Shown piece by piece: positions 35,567-44,908 of a DNA stretch of 58,870 nucleotides. A model generated the notes under the pieces. That model saw nothing but the letters and a program-made list of their open reading frames with translations, did no database searches and was not told where the DNA came from. Both the position numbers and the translations under genes were made by a program. This stretch comes from Rothia nasisuis (GTDB taxonomy: Bacteria > Actinomycetota > Actinomycetes > Actinomycetales > Micrococcaceae). The number at the start of each line of letters is the position of its first letter. The first letter of the stretch is position 1. The stretch covers positions 1 through 58,870 of the forward strand of contig NZ_CAKMSB010000014.1 of assembly GCF_928381405.1 (NCBI RefSeq). Direction: 5' to 3'.

Positions 35567-36676
35567 CTAGAGCAGGTTGCTGAGCCCGCGTTCCTTGAGG
35601 GTGTTCACCGTGTTTTTGACGCTCTGAGCGTCGTCGCGCACGGTAACCAGTAGGGCATCTGCGGTGTCAACAATAACTACATCCTCAATACCAATCACCG
35701 AAATTTTGCGGCCGGTATTGTTGACGACAATCCCGGTTGACTCTTCACTAATCACGCTGGCTTTATCGCCCAAGACAACGAGGTGGTCGCCGCTTTTTTC
35801 GATGTTGAGTCGAGCGACGGCGTCAAAGTCTCCCACATCGTCCCAAGAGAAGGAGCCGGGTACCATGGCAACGTCACCGGCGGCGGCAGCGGGCTCTGCT
35901 ACAGCGTAGTCGATAGCGGTTTTGGGGAGGGTGTTCCACAGCCGGTTCATGCAGGCTTCGCGGTGCGGAGTATCCCAGGCGCGAGCAATCTCGGTGATGC
36001 CCGCATGGAGTTCTGGCTCGTTGGCTTGGAGGTGCTGCAGCATGAGAGCTGCTGGAGCCACGAACATGCCAGCGTTCCAGGTGTAGTCGCCCGATTTGAG
36101 GTATTCGGTGGCGGTAGCCTCATCAGGTTTCTCAACGAACTGCTCCACCGCGAGCACGTTCGGGGCGTCGGCTAGGCCCAGGTTCTGGGTGGCCTTGATG
36201 TAGCCAAAGGCGGTGGAGGGTTCAGTTGGCTCAATACCGATTGTCACAATCTTGCCTGCCGCAGCTGCCTGCACGGCCTCGCGGACTACGGCCTGAAAAT
36301 CCTCAACCGGGCTGATTACGTGGTCGGCGGCAAAGGAGCCGATAATGGCTTCTGGGTCACGCTCGTGCAGAATTGCGCAGGCCAGGCCAATAGCCGCTGC
36401 GGAGTCGCGGGGGGAGGGCTCAAGCACTAAATCTGAGGCCCGTAGTTCGGAGAGCTGTTGGGTGACGGCGTTGACATGGGCTTGCCCGGTGACGACGAGG
36501 ACGCTACCCGAGGCTAAATCCACGAGACGGTCGTAGGTGGATCGAAGAAGGGATGATCCTGTTCCGGTCAGGTCAAGCAAAAATTTAGGTTCTACAGCGC
36601 GAGAGAGGGGCCATAGGCGGGATCCTACGCCGCCGGCCGGAATGAGGGGGTAGAACCGTTCAAGTGGTGTTCTCAT
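35567..36676 (-). CDS. manC: Mannose-1-phosphate guanylyltransferase
   Basis: A 369-residue nucleotidyltransferase that makes GDP-mannose for glycolipids, glycans or cell-wall mannans. Seen: FYPLIPAGGVGSRLWPLSR (nucleotide-binding loop), PKFLLDL, LEPSPRDSAAAI, GSFAADHVI, QFVEKPD, YTWNAGMFV and FSWDDVGDF. It is of the short actinobacterial form without a PMI domain. The start is ATG 36676, since the PAGG motif then lies at its normal place; no strong ribosome site is present. It is divergent from sdhC. Confidence 0.9.
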   Translation of the reverse strand: MRTPLERFYPLIPAGGVGSRLWPLSRAVEPKFLLDLTGTGSSLLRSTYDRLVDLASGSVLVVTGQAHVNAVTQQLSELRASDLVLEPSPRDSAAAIGLACAILHERDPEAIIGSFAADHVISPVEDFQAVVREAVQAAAAGKIVTIGIEPTEPSTAFGYIKATQNLGLADAPNVLAVEQFVEKPDEATATEYLKSGDYTWNAGMFVAPAALMLQHLQANEPELHAGITEIARAWDTPHREACMNRLWNTLPKTAIDYAVAEPAAAAGDVAMVPGSFSWDDVGDFDAVARLNIEKSGDHLVVLGDKASVISEESTGIVVNNTGRKISVIGIEDVVIVDTADALLVTVRDDAQSVKNTVNTLKERGLSNLL

Positions 36677-36900
36677 TATTTCTACAGTGTACCCAGAATC
36701 GAAGTCATAATGACGAAATCTTTTGTGTGCTCTGTACGGCACCGCTCACTTTTACGGAAAATCGCTTTCGAACCTCCCCTGTGATACCGCCGCTGGTGGG
36801 CATAAGGGCATTAAAATCTTTTCTATTTGGGGCTAGTTGAGGGGTGCAAGGATGCTGACATGGTGTAAGTAAGCAGCCTCAAAACCTGGTAATCTTGCTG

Positions 36901-36929
36901 TTGAGTAGAACACACACAATAGGTATGTT
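36901..36929 (+). promoter_or_regulatory. Promoter of the sdh operon
   Basis: TTGAGT (36901-36906) - 17 bp - TATGTT (36924-36929), about 65 bp before the sdhC start. The 318-bp divergent region (36677-36994) holds nothing else recognisable apart from the manC promoter side. Confidence 0.55.
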
Positions 36930-36994
36930 GCGTGGGTGTGCCGGTGGCTGAATGCATCGGTGCGCCGTTACTGCATCACACAGGAGGTTATTCA

Positions 36995-37375
36995 GTGCCG
37001 AATACATCCAAGGGCACGCTGTATCGCGGCCGTGAAGGTATGTGGTCGTGGGTTGCCCACCGCATTACCGGTATCGCCATTTTCTTCTTCTTGCTGGTTC
37101 ACGTGCTTGATACCGCAGTCGTTCGTGTCTCACCTGAGGCCTACAACGCCGTTATGCACATCTACAAGAACCCCATCATGGGTCTGGGTGAAGCTGTGCT
37201 GGTAGCAGCTATCGTCTACCACGCTTTCAACGGCATTCGCATTATTCTGGTGGACTTCTGGAAGAACGGCGCTAAAAACCAGAAGGCTATGCTCTGGGGC
37301 GTACTGGTGCTCTGGGGCGTCGTCATGGTTCCCTTCCTCATCCGTCATCTCATGCTCGTCTTTGGGGGTCACTAA
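36995..37375 (+). CDS. sdhC: Succinate dehydrogenase cytochrome b556 subunit
   Basis: A 126-residue protein with three membrane segments. The N-terminal LYRGREGMWSWVAHRITGIAIFFFLLVHVLDT contains the SxxHRxTG quinone/haem pattern, and AIVYHAFNGIRIILVDF holds the second conserved His. The start is GTG 36995 because aggagg lies 8 nt upstream; a longer frame to 36932 lacks support. First of four genes sdhC-D-A-B. Confidence 0.92.
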   Translation: MPNTSKGTLYRGREGMWSWVAHRITGIAIFFFLLVHVLDTAVVRVSPEAYNAVMHIYKNPIMGLGEAVLVAAIVYHAFNGIRIILVDFWKNGAKNQKAMLWGVLVLWGVVMVPFLIRHLMLVFGGH

Positions 37376-37378
37376 GCT

Positions 37379-37864
37379 ATGGCAACTCCTCTGAAAACCA
37401 AGATTTCTGTTCCCCGCAGCCGCGACAACACTGTCTCGGGTATCAAATACAACCGAGCCTCATCTAAGCGCAATAACTTCGAGATGCTCGCCTGGCTCTA
37501 CATGCGAGTATCCGGTGTTCTGCTGGTTATCCTGATTTTCGGCCACCTCTTCGTCAACCTCATGATGGGGGAGGGCGTGCACCGCATCGACTTCGGTTTT
37601 GTCGGTGGCAAGCTGGCCAACCCCTTCTGGCAGGTTTGGGACCTTCTGCTCCTGTGGCTGGCTATGTTGCACGGTGCTAACGGTATCCGCGTCATCATCG
37701 ACGATTACGCAGAAAAGGACGGCGTGCGCTTTGCCCTGAAGGTGGCGCTCTTTGTGGCTACCGCTTTCGTGATTTTGCTGGGCACCCTGGTCATCTTCAC
37801 CTTTGACCCCTGCCCCGCCGGTGCATCCGCAGATCTTCTGCCCTCCTTCTGCCCCGCCCCGTAA
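37379..37864 (+). CDS. sdhD: Succinate dehydrogenase hydrophobic membrane anchor subunit
   Basis: A 161-residue protein with three membrane segments (LAWLYMRVSGVLLVILIFGHLFVNLM, FWQVWDLLLLWLAMLHGANGIRVII, FALKVALFVATAFVILLGTLVIF). His residues in FGHLF and LHGANG are expected to bind haem and quinone. It begins 3 bp after sdhC and precedes sdhA. Confidence 0.92.
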   Translation: MATPLKTKISVPRSRDNTVSGIKYNRASSKRNNFEMLAWLYMRVSGVLLVILIFGHLFVNLMMGEGVHRIDFGFVGGKLANPFWQVWDLLLLWLAMLHGANGIRVIIDDYAEKDGVRFALKVALFVATAFVILLGTLVIFTFDPCPAGASADLLPSFCPAP

Positions 37865-37904
37865 GCTATTGGCGCTCTAGATTGTAGAAAGAAGCATTCA
37901 GACA

Positions 37905-39668
37905 ATGCAGGTACATAAGTACGACGTCGTTATCATCGGCGCAGGCGGCGCAGGTATGCGAGCCGCTATCGAAGCTGGCCAGCGCGTGCGCACCGCTGTG
38001 CTCACCAAGCTCTACCCCACCCGCTCCCACACCGGCGCAGCCCAGGGTGGCATGTGCGCGGCCCTAGCTAACGTCGAAGAGGACAACTGGGAGTGGCACA
38101 CCTTTGACACCATCAAGGGTGGCGACTATCTAGTAGATCAGGATTCGGCCGAGGTCATGGCTAAGGAAGCCATCGACGCGGTGCTCGACCTGGAAAAGAT
38201 GGGCCTGCCCTTCAACCGTACCCCCGAGGGCCGTATTGACCAGCGCCGCTTTGGCGGCCACACCCGTGACCACGGTAAGGCTCCTGTGCGCCGCGCCTGC
38301 TACGCAGCAGACCGCACCGGCCACATGATTTTGCAGACCCTCTACCAGAACTGCGTCAAGCACAACGTAGAGTTCTACAACGAGTACTACGTGCTCGACT
38401 TGGTCATGGTCGAGGACGAGGACGGTGTGCGCCGCCCCGCAGGCGTGGTCTCCTACGACCTGGCTACCGGTGACGTGCACGTCTTCCAGGCTAAGAGCGT
38501 CATCTTTGCCTCTGGTGGCTGCGGCAAGATTTTCAAGACCACCTCCAACGCCCACACCCTGACCGGTGACGGCATGGCCATTGCCCTGCGCAACGGTATT
38601 CCGCTGGAAGATATGGAGTTCGTGCAGTTCCACCCCACCGGTCTGGCTGGCCTGGGCATCCTGGTCTCAGAGGCGGCCCGCGGTGAAGGCGGTATTCTGC
38701 GTAACTCCGACGGTGAACGCTTCATGGAGCGCTACGCTCCCACCATTAAAGACCTGGCTCCCCGCGATATCGTGGCCCGTTCTATGGCTAACGAGGTGCG
38801 TGAGGGCCGAGGATGTGGCCCCAACAAGGACTACGTCCTGCTTGATCTGACCCACCTGGAGCCCGCTCATATTGATGAGAAGCTACCGGACATCACCGAG
38901 TTCGCCCGCACCTACCTGGGCGTTGAGCCCTACACTGAGCCAGTCCCGGTGTTCCCTACCGCCCACTATGCTATGGGTGGTATTCCCACCAACATCAAGG
39001 CAGAGGTGCACTCCAACTCTGAGGACGTTATTCCCGGCCTCTACGCTGCCGGTGAGGTAGCCTGCGTATCGGTCCACGGTTCCAACCGCCTGGGCACTAA
39101 CTCCCTGCTCGACATCAATGTCTTCGGTAAGCGCGCCGGTATCTACGCGGCTGAATACGCAGCCTCAGCTGACTTCCTGCCCGTCCCCGACGACGCAGCC
39201 GACACCACCCTGGAACTGCTCAACCGGATTCGTAGCGGTGAGGGTACCGAAAAGGTCGGCGTTCTGCGTAAGGAATTGCAGGATGTGATGGACGCCGACA
39301 TGCAGGTCTTCCGCACCGAGGCAACCATCCACAACGCCGTCAACAAGATTGTTGAGCTCGAAGAGCGCTACAAGAACATCCAGATTCAGGACAAGGGCAA
39401 GCGCTTCAACCTCGACCTGCTTGAAGCGGTTGAGCTGGGCTTCCTGCTGGAGCTGGCTAAGGTCATGTCGGTTGCTGCCTTGCACCGCAAGGAGTCCCGT
39501 GGCGGCCACTTCCGCGAAGACTACCCCGACCGCGACGACGCTAACTTCATGAAGCACTCAATGGTCTACCTGGACGAGGACGCCGAGATGGAAGGCATCA
39601 AGGGCCTGCGCTTTGACACCAAGCCCGTAACCTTCACCCGCTACGAACCGATGGAGCGTAAGTACTAA
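37905..39668 (+). CDS. sdhA: Succinate dehydrogenase flavoprotein subunit
   Basis: A 587-residue FAD enzyme of the TCA cycle and respiratory chain. Seen: VVIIGAGGAGMRAAIEAG (FAD fold), SHTGAAQGGM with H42 as the covalent FAD histidine, QFHPTGL, ARGEGGILRN, the active-site HYAMGGI region, and VHGSNRLGTNSLLD. Length normal. A good ribosome site (agaaag) lies before the ATG. SdhB follows 1 bp after the stop. Confidence 0.97.
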   Translation: MQVHKYDVVIIGAGGAGMRAAIEAGQRVRTAVLTKLYPTRSHTGAAQGGMCAALANVEEDNWEWHTFDTIKGGDYLVDQDSAEVMAKEAIDAVLDLEKMGLPFNRTPEGRIDQRRFGGHTRDHGKAPVRRACYAADRTGHMILQTLYQNCVKHNVEFYNEYYVLDLVMVEDEDGVRRPAGVVSYDLATGDVHVFQAKSVIFASGGCGKIFKTTSNAHTLTGDGMAIALRNGIPLEDMEFVQFHPTGLAGLGILVSEAARGEGGILRNSDGERFMERYAPTIKDLAPRDIVARSMANEVREGRGCGPNKDYVLLDLTHLEPAHIDEKLPDITEFARTYLGVEPYTEPVPVFPTAHYAMGGIPTNIKAEVHSNSEDVIPGLYAAGEVACVSVHGSNRLGTNSLLDINVFGKRAGIYAAEYAASADFLPVPDDAADTTLELLNRIRSGEGTEKVGVLRKELQDVMDADMQVFRTEATIHNAVNKIVELEERYKNIQIQDKGKRFNLDLLEAVELGFLLELAKVMSVAALHRKESRGGHFREDYPDRDDANFMKHSMVYLDEDAEMEGIKGLRFDTKPVTFTRYEPMERKY

Positions 39669-39669
39669 A

Positions 39670-40455
39670 ATGGCTGATTTTGAAGCACGTGAACCCGAAT
39701 CCAAGGTTGAGCTGAACTCTGAGTCAGGCGAAGCGGGCGCTATCCCCACCTTCGACGTGACTGTGCAGGTTCGCCGCTACAATCCCGAAGAGTCAGCAGA
39801 GGCCCACTGGGACGAATTCAAGCTGACCATGTACGGCACAGACCGTGTGCTCGACGCCCTGCACAAGATCAAGTGGGAGATTGACGGCTCGCTCTCCTTC
39901 CGCCGCTCCTGTGCTCATGGCATCTGTGGCTCCGATGCTATGCGTATCAACGGCCGTAACCGCCTGGCCTGCAAGACCCTGCTCAAGGATCTTGACCTGT
40001 CCAAGCCGATTACCGTTGAGCCCATCAAGGGTCTGCCCTGCGAGAAGGACCTCATCGTAGACATGGAGCCCTTCTTCCAGGCCTACCGCGAGATTATGCC
40101 CTTCTTGGTCAACGACACCCACGAGCCGGAGCGTGAGCGCTACCAGTCGCAGGAGGACCGGGCACGCTTTGACGACACCACCAAGTGTATTCTCTGCGCA
40201 GCCTGCACCTCGTCCTGCCCGGTCTTCTGGACCGATGGCCAGTACTTTGGCCCCGCTGCTATCGTCAACGCCCACCGCTTTATCTTTGACTCTCGCGATG
40301 ACGCCGGTGACATGCGCCTGGAGATTCTCAACGATAAGGAAGGCGTGTGGCGCTGCCGCACCACCTTCAACTGCACCGAGGCCTGCCCCCGCGGTATTGA
40401 AATCACCAAGGCTATCGCCGAGGTCAAGCAGGCTATTCTGGCCCGTTCCCTCTAA
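39670..40455 (+). CDS. sdhB: Succinate dehydrogenase iron-sulfur subunit
   Basis: A 261-residue protein carrying three Fe-S clusters: RRSCAHGICGSDAM plus ACKTL ([2Fe-2S]), CILCAACTSSCPVF and CTEACPRGI ([4Fe-4S] and [3Fe-4S]). It passes electrons from SdhA to quinone. It completes the sdhCDAB operon and is followed by a terminator. Confidence 0.97.
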   Translation: MADFEAREPESKVELNSESGEAGAIPTFDVTVQVRRYNPEESAEAHWDEFKLTMYGTDRVLDALHKIKWEIDGSLSFRRSCAHGICGSDAMRINGRNRLACKTLLKDLDLSKPITVEPIKGLPCEKDLIVDMEPFFQAYREIMPFLVNDTHEPERERYQSQEDRARFDDTTKCILCAACTSSCPVFWTDGQYFGPAAIVNAHRFIFDSRDDAGDMRLEILNDKEGVWRCRTTFNCTEACPRGIEITKAIAEVKQAILARSL

Positions 40456-40463
40456 GCATCCAC

Positions 40464-40505
40464 AAAGAGTCGCGTTCCACCCCAACTGTGGAACGCGACT
40501 CTTTT
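40464..40505 (+). terminator. Terminator of the sdh operon
   Basis: A perfect 16-bp stem, aaagagtcgcgttcca (40464-40479) with tggaacgcgactcttt (40489-40504), followed by tt. Confidence 0.85.
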
Positions 40506-40623
40506 GTACGAATGGAATCGCGGGTGCGGCAGGCTCACAGCGAGCGTAAGTCCGTCGCACCCCAAAACCCCTCTGTGGGCAAAACAATTCAGGGAGCAGG
40601 GCTATTAGGGCTACTCTATATAC

Positions 40624-41847
40624 ATGTCGTCCTATTCTTTTGCAGCGAGCTCCCTCGATCTCAGTAGCCAAATCTTTGCGCAGCGTGTTCGTACCCTGCT
40701 ACCTGAGCTGGTGACCTTTCGTCGCCAGGTACACCAGCACCCGGAGCTTTCCTACCTCGAGTACAAGACGACCGAGCGAATCTTCCGCACCCTAACCGAT
40801 GCAGGCCTAGCCCCTCAGCGCCTGAAAGGCACCGGCTGCTACGTTGACGTAGGTGACGGCCCCCTCGCGGTGGCCCTGCGCGCAGATATAGACGCGCTAC
40901 CCATCCAGGAGGAAACCGACCTGCCCTACGCTTCAAGCATTCCCGGGGTTATGCATGCCTGCGGGCACGATATCCACCAGACCGTTATGGTCGGCGTCGC
41001 TATCGTCCTGCACCGGCTCAACGAAGAGCTACCACTGGGCGGCACCGTCCGCATCATCTTCCAGCCCGCTGAGGAGCAACTGCCCGGCGGCGCCGTCGAC
41101 GTCATCGCCCAGGGCGTGCTCGAAGGCGTACCCAGGGCCTTCGCCCTGCACTGCGAACCTAAAGTAGACGTGGGCAAGATTGGCACCCGCATCGGCGCCA
41201 TCACCAGCGCCTCAGACACCATCAAAATTACGCTCAAGGGCCGCGGCGGCCACACCTCCCGCCCCCACCTGACCGAGGACGTCATCTACGCCCTCTCCCA
41301 AATCGCCATCAACGTGCCCGCCGTGCTCTCCCGGACAACAGACGTGCGCTCCGGAGTGCTGGTTGCCTGGGGGCAGATTGAGGCAGGGGTGGCCCCTAAC
41401 GCTATTCCTTCCACAGCTTTTCTGGCCGGCACCATGCGCTGCCTGGATGCGGACGTGTGGAAGCAGGCCGGTACCATGCTCGATGAGGTGATTGACCAGA
41501 TTGCTGCCCCCTACAAGGTAGAAGTTGAGCTTGAGCACTACCCGGGGGTGCCGCCGTCCGTCAATACCGAAGATGAGGTAGCTATGATTGAGGCTGCCTC
41601 CCGCGCAGAGCTGGGGGAGGACTCCGTGGTGCTGGTGGAACAGTCTATGGGTGGCGAGGATTTTGCCTGGATGCTCCAGGAGGTACCCGGCGCCCTCATC
41701 CGGCTGGGAACCCGTATGCCCGGGGGCGTTACCTACGACCTGCACCGCGGCGATTACGCACCGGACGAGCGCGCTATCGAGTACGGGGTGCAGGTTATGG
41801 CGGCCACCGCCTTACGAGCTATTCGCACAGAACTTACTCACCGGTAA
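40624..41847 (+). CDS. M20-family amidohydrolase (N-acyl-amino-acid deacylase type)
   Basis: A 407-residue metallo-hydrolase of the M20D group. Seen: RRQVHQHPELSYLEYKT, LRADIDALPIQEET, HACGHDIHQT (metal ligands), FQPAEEQLPGG (catalytic and metal Glu), LHCEP and SMGGEDFAWML. The family removes acyl groups from amino acids, or attacks hippurate or IAA conjugates; the substrate is not clear. No ribosome site precedes the ATG and a tactctata element lies directly upstream, so it may be leaderless. It stands alone. Confidence 0.88.
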   Translation: MSSYSFAASSLDLSSQIFAQRVRTLLPELVTFRRQVHQHPELSYLEYKTTERIFRTLTDAGLAPQRLKGTGCYVDVGDGPLAVALRADIDALPIQEETDLPYASSIPGVMHACGHDIHQTVMVGVAIVLHRLNEELPLGGTVRIIFQPAEEQLPGGAVDVIAQGVLEGVPRAFALHCEPKVDVGKIGTRIGAITSASDTIKITLKGRGGHTSRPHLTEDVIYALSQIAINVPAVLSRTTDVRSGVLVAWGQIEAGVAPNAIPSTAFLAGTMRCLDADVWKQAGTMLDEVIDQIAAPYKVEVELEHYPGVPPSVNTEDEVAMIEAASRAELGEDSVVLVEQSMGGEDFAWMLQEVPGALIRLGTRMPGGVTYDLHRGDYAPDERAIEYGVQVMAATALRAIRTELTHR

Positions 41848-41981
41848 CCTCATGCTGAAAAAACGGTAAAGCTGAAGTAAGATGTGTTGTATTACGCAAA
41901 CTTTCTCTGAAAGCACACCTCACACACTGTTGGCGTACACTAGGCGTCAGCTGCTTTCAGGGCCGTACGAAAAGGACCTTT

Positions 41982-43082
41982 ATGGCTCTCTCACGTAAGC
42001 ACATGGCATCAACCGGTTCCATTCTCGGTGTAACTGCTCTTCTTCTTGCCGGTTGCGGCGCCGCCCCCGAAGAATCCTCCTCAGCGTCGAGTGAGAACAG
42101 CGACTACCTGGGTTGCATTGTCTCAGACTTTGGTGGCTTCAACGACAAGTCTTTCAACCAGAACTCCTACAAGGGCCTGAAGGATGCCGTATCCGAATAC
42201 GGAATCAAGTTTAAAGAAGCCGAGTCTTCTTCTGAGCCGGAATATGGCCCCAACGTCAGCCAGATGGTTCAGGCTGGTTGTAACCTGACCATCACCGTTG
42301 GTTTTGCACTGGCTGACACCACCAAGGAAGTTGCAACCGCTAACCCCGACATGCACTTCACCATCGTTGACGATAACTCCATCGAACTCGACAACGTGCG
42401 CCCCATCGTCTTCGATACCGCTCAGGCTGCCTTCCAGGCAGGCTACCTGGCAGCCGCCCAGACCAAGACCGGTAAGGTAGCAACCTACGGTGGAGCTGAG
42501 TTCCCCACCGTCACCATCTTCATGGACGGTTTTGCTCAGGGCGTTGCTTACTACAACGAGCAGAAGGGTGCCGATGTTGAGGTTCTGGGCTGGAACACCG
42601 AGGCCCAGTCGGGCACCTTCACCGGTGACTTTGAGGACGCTGGTAAGGGCAAGACCAACACCCAGACCTTCCTGGACCAGGGCGCTGACATCATCCTGCC
42701 CGTCGCTGGCCCTGTGGGTATCGGTACCCTTGAAGCTGTCCAAGAGTACAACTCCACTAACCCCGAGAACACCGCGTCCGTTATCTGGGTTGACTCCGAC
42801 GGTGTTGAAACCAACCCCAACTTCTCGGGCATCATCATGACCTCCATCATGAAGAAGATGGACGCTGCGGTTACTGAAACCATCAAGGCTGATATGGACG
42901 GCAACTTCACCAACGAAGCCTACGTCGGCACCCTTGAAAACGACGGCGTTGGCCTGGCCCCCTTCCACGACTTTGACTCCCAGATCTCAGACGAGATTAA
43001 GGCTGACCTCGACAAGATTAAGGAGGACATCATCTCGGGCACCATTAAGGTGGAGACCGCAGGGTCACCCACCAACCAGTAA
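41982..43082 (+). CDS. BMP-family nucleoside-binding lipoprotein
   Basis: A 366-residue lipoprotein with lipobox LLAGC, a Ser/Glu linker and a BMP/PnrA fold: VSDFGGFNDKSFNQNSYKGL, GFALADTTKEVA, FDTAQAAFQAGYLAAA, KVATYGGAEFPTV, MDGFAQGVAYYN and VIWVDSDG. It should deliver nucleosides to the ABC importer genes that follow (43283-47504). The ribosome site aaaagga precedes the ATG. A terminator after it may reduce read-through, leaving more binding protein than permease. Confidence 0.92.
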   Translation: MALSRKHMASTGSILGVTALLLAGCGAAPEESSSASSENSDYLGCIVSDFGGFNDKSFNQNSYKGLKDAVSEYGIKFKEAESSSEPEYGPNVSQMVQAGCNLTITVGFALADTTKEVATANPDMHFTIVDDNSIELDNVRPIVFDTAQAAFQAGYLAAAQTKTGKVATYGGAEFPTVTIFMDGFAQGVAYYNEQKGADVEVLGWNTEAQSGTFTGDFEDAGKGKTNTQTFLDQGADIILPVAGPVGIGTLEAVQEYNSTNPENTASVIWVDSDGVETNPNFSGIIMTSIMKKMDAAVTETIKADMDGNFTNEAYVGTLENDGVGLAPFHDFDSQISDEIKADLDKIKEDIISGTIKVETAGSPTNQ

Positions 43083-43122
43083 GCTACGCCCCGGTTAGCT
43101 CATGCGAGCTGGTGCCTCGCAG

Positions 43123-43160
43123 CGGCTCACACCACCTACCCGGTAGGGGTGTGAGCCGTT
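43123..43160 (+). terminator. Hairpin after the BMP gene
   Basis: cggctcacacc (43123-43133) pairs with ggtgtgagccg (43148-43158), with an inner cctacc/ggtagg stem, followed by tttgtg. Confidence 0.75.
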
Positions 43161-43282
43161 TGTGTGGGGAGTGATTCAAACCTAATGACCACATCCACCG
43201 GCTAAACTGGGCACAAACACACCCGTAGACCGCGCACACAAGCGGCGGGCTGCACGTCGGTTCTCTCACAGAAAGCCACCCC

Positions 43283-44908
43283 ATGAAACTCGAACTGCGC
43301 AAGGTCACCAAACGCTTCGGTGACTTTACCGCGAACGACAGCATTGACCTGACGGTCAATCCCGGTACAGTGCACTGCCTGCTGGGTGAGAACGGCGCGG
43401 GTAAGTCCACGCTGATGAACGTCATCTTTGGCCTCTACCAGCCCACCGAAGGCCAGCTTCTCATCGACGACCAGCCGGTCGAGTTCTCGGGCCCCTCAGA
43501 TGCCATGGCCGCCGGTATCGGCATGGTGCACCAGCACTTCATGCTCGTCCCCGTTTTCACCGTAGCCGAGAACGTAGCGCTGGGCTCAGAGTCAGTGAAG
43601 GGCGGCACCCTGGATCTCGAAACCACCCGCCAGAAGATTCGCGAGATTTCTGACCGCTACGGCTTTGCCGTTGACCCGGACGCCGTGGTCGAGACCCTGC
43701 CCGTGGGTGTGCAGCAGCGTGTAGAGATTATCAAGGCCCTGGTGCGCGACGCCGAAATCTTGATTCTAGACGAGCCTACCGCCGTGCTCACCCCCGCCGA
43801 AACAGACCAGCTACTGGGCATCATGGACCAGCTGCGCAAGGACGGTAAATCCCTGCTCTTTATCTCCCACAAGCTCCGCGAGGTGCGAGAAATCTCTGAC
43901 GATATCACCGTTATCCGCCGGGGCAAGGTCGTGGGCCACGCAGACCCGTCTATGTCTACCACCGAACTGGCCTCCATGATGGTCGGCAAGGCTGTATCCC
44001 TCACCGTCGAGAAGACTGCCGCCCGCACCAACGATAAATCCTTTGCGGTCACTGACCTCACCCTGGTTGCTGGCAATGGTGTACCCCTTCTCAAGGGTGT
44101 TTCCTTCACCGTGCAGGGTGGCGAAATCCTGGCCATAGCCGGCGTGCAGGGCAACGGTCAGACCGAACTGGCTGAATCCATCATCGGCTTGCACCCCAAC
44201 GCCACCGGCTCCCTCTCTCTCAACGGCAAGGAACTCCTTGGGCTGAGTACCAAGCAGGTACTGCGCGCAGGCGTGGGTTTTGTACCCGAAGACCGTAGCA
44301 AGGACGGCCTAATCAACTCCTTCTCCATCTCGGAGAACCTGATTCTTGACCTCTTCGACACCAGGGATTTCTCTTCTGCCGGAACCCTCAACCGTGCAAA
44401 AATTGCGGAGAACGCAGACCGTGCGGGAACCGAGTTCGACATCCGAATGGGCTCCAAGGAGCACACTGCCTCCACCCTGTCTGGCGGCAACCAGCAGAAA
44501 ATTGTGGTCGCCCGCGAACTCTCCCGCCCCCTCGAACTCTTCGTCGCCTCCCAGCCCACCCGCGGTGTAGATGTCGGCTCTGTTGAGTTCATCCACAAAC
44601 GCATCGTTGAAGAACGAGACAGGGGTGTACCCGTCATCATCGTCTCCACCGAACTCGATGAAGTCTACGGCCTGGCCGACCGTATAGCCGTATTCTTCCA
44701 CGGTGAGCTGATGGGCATCGTCCCGCCTGACACTCCCCGCTCAGTGCTTGGCCAGATGATGGCCGGTGCCACCTACGAGGAAGCGCAGGCCGCTGCCGCC
44801 GAACACGAAGACACCGGTGCAGGTACGGACGCCCCTCCAACCGCCTCCCACGCCAAGCACATGGCCGAGACCCCCAAGGCCCCCTGGGCAGAAGGAGAAA
44901 AAGCGTGA
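43283..44908 (+). CDS. Nucleoside ABC importer ATPase (two ATPase domains)
   Basis: A 541-residue protein with tandem ATPase domains, as in NupO/YufO and RbsA. Domain 1: GENGAGKST, LPVGVQQRVEIIKALVRDAEILILDEPTAVLTP, SHKLREV. Domain 2: AIAGVQGNGQTEL (degenerate Walker A, usual in this group), LSGGNQQKIVVARELSR, LFVASQPTRGVDV. The C-terminal tail is an Ala/Glu-rich extension. Its end overlaps the first permease by 4 bp. Confidence 0.92.
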   Translation: MKLELRKVTKRFGDFTANDSIDLTVNPGTVHCLLGENGAGKSTLMNVIFGLYQPTEGQLLIDDQPVEFSGPSDAMAAGIGMVHQHFMLVPVFTVAENVALGSESVKGGTLDLETTRQKIREISDRYGFAVDPDAVVETLPVGVQQRVEIIKALVRDAEILILDEPTAVLTPAETDQLLGIMDQLRKDGKSLLFISHKLREVREISDDITVIRRGKVVGHADPSMSTTELASMMVGKAVSLTVEKTAARTNDKSFAVTDLTLVAGNGVPLLKGVSFTVQGGEILAIAGVQGNGQTELAESIIGLHPNATGSLSLNGKELLGLSTKQVLRAGVGFVPEDRSKDGLINSFSISENLILDLFDTRDFSSAGTLNRAKIAENADRAGTEFDIRMGSKEHTASTLSGGNQQKIVVARELSRPLELFVASQPTRGVDVGSVEFIHKRIVEERDRGVPVIIVSTELDEVYGLADRIAVFFHGELMGIVPPDTPRSVLGQMMAGATYEEAQAAAAEHEDTGAGTDAPPTASHAKHMAETPKAPWAEGEKA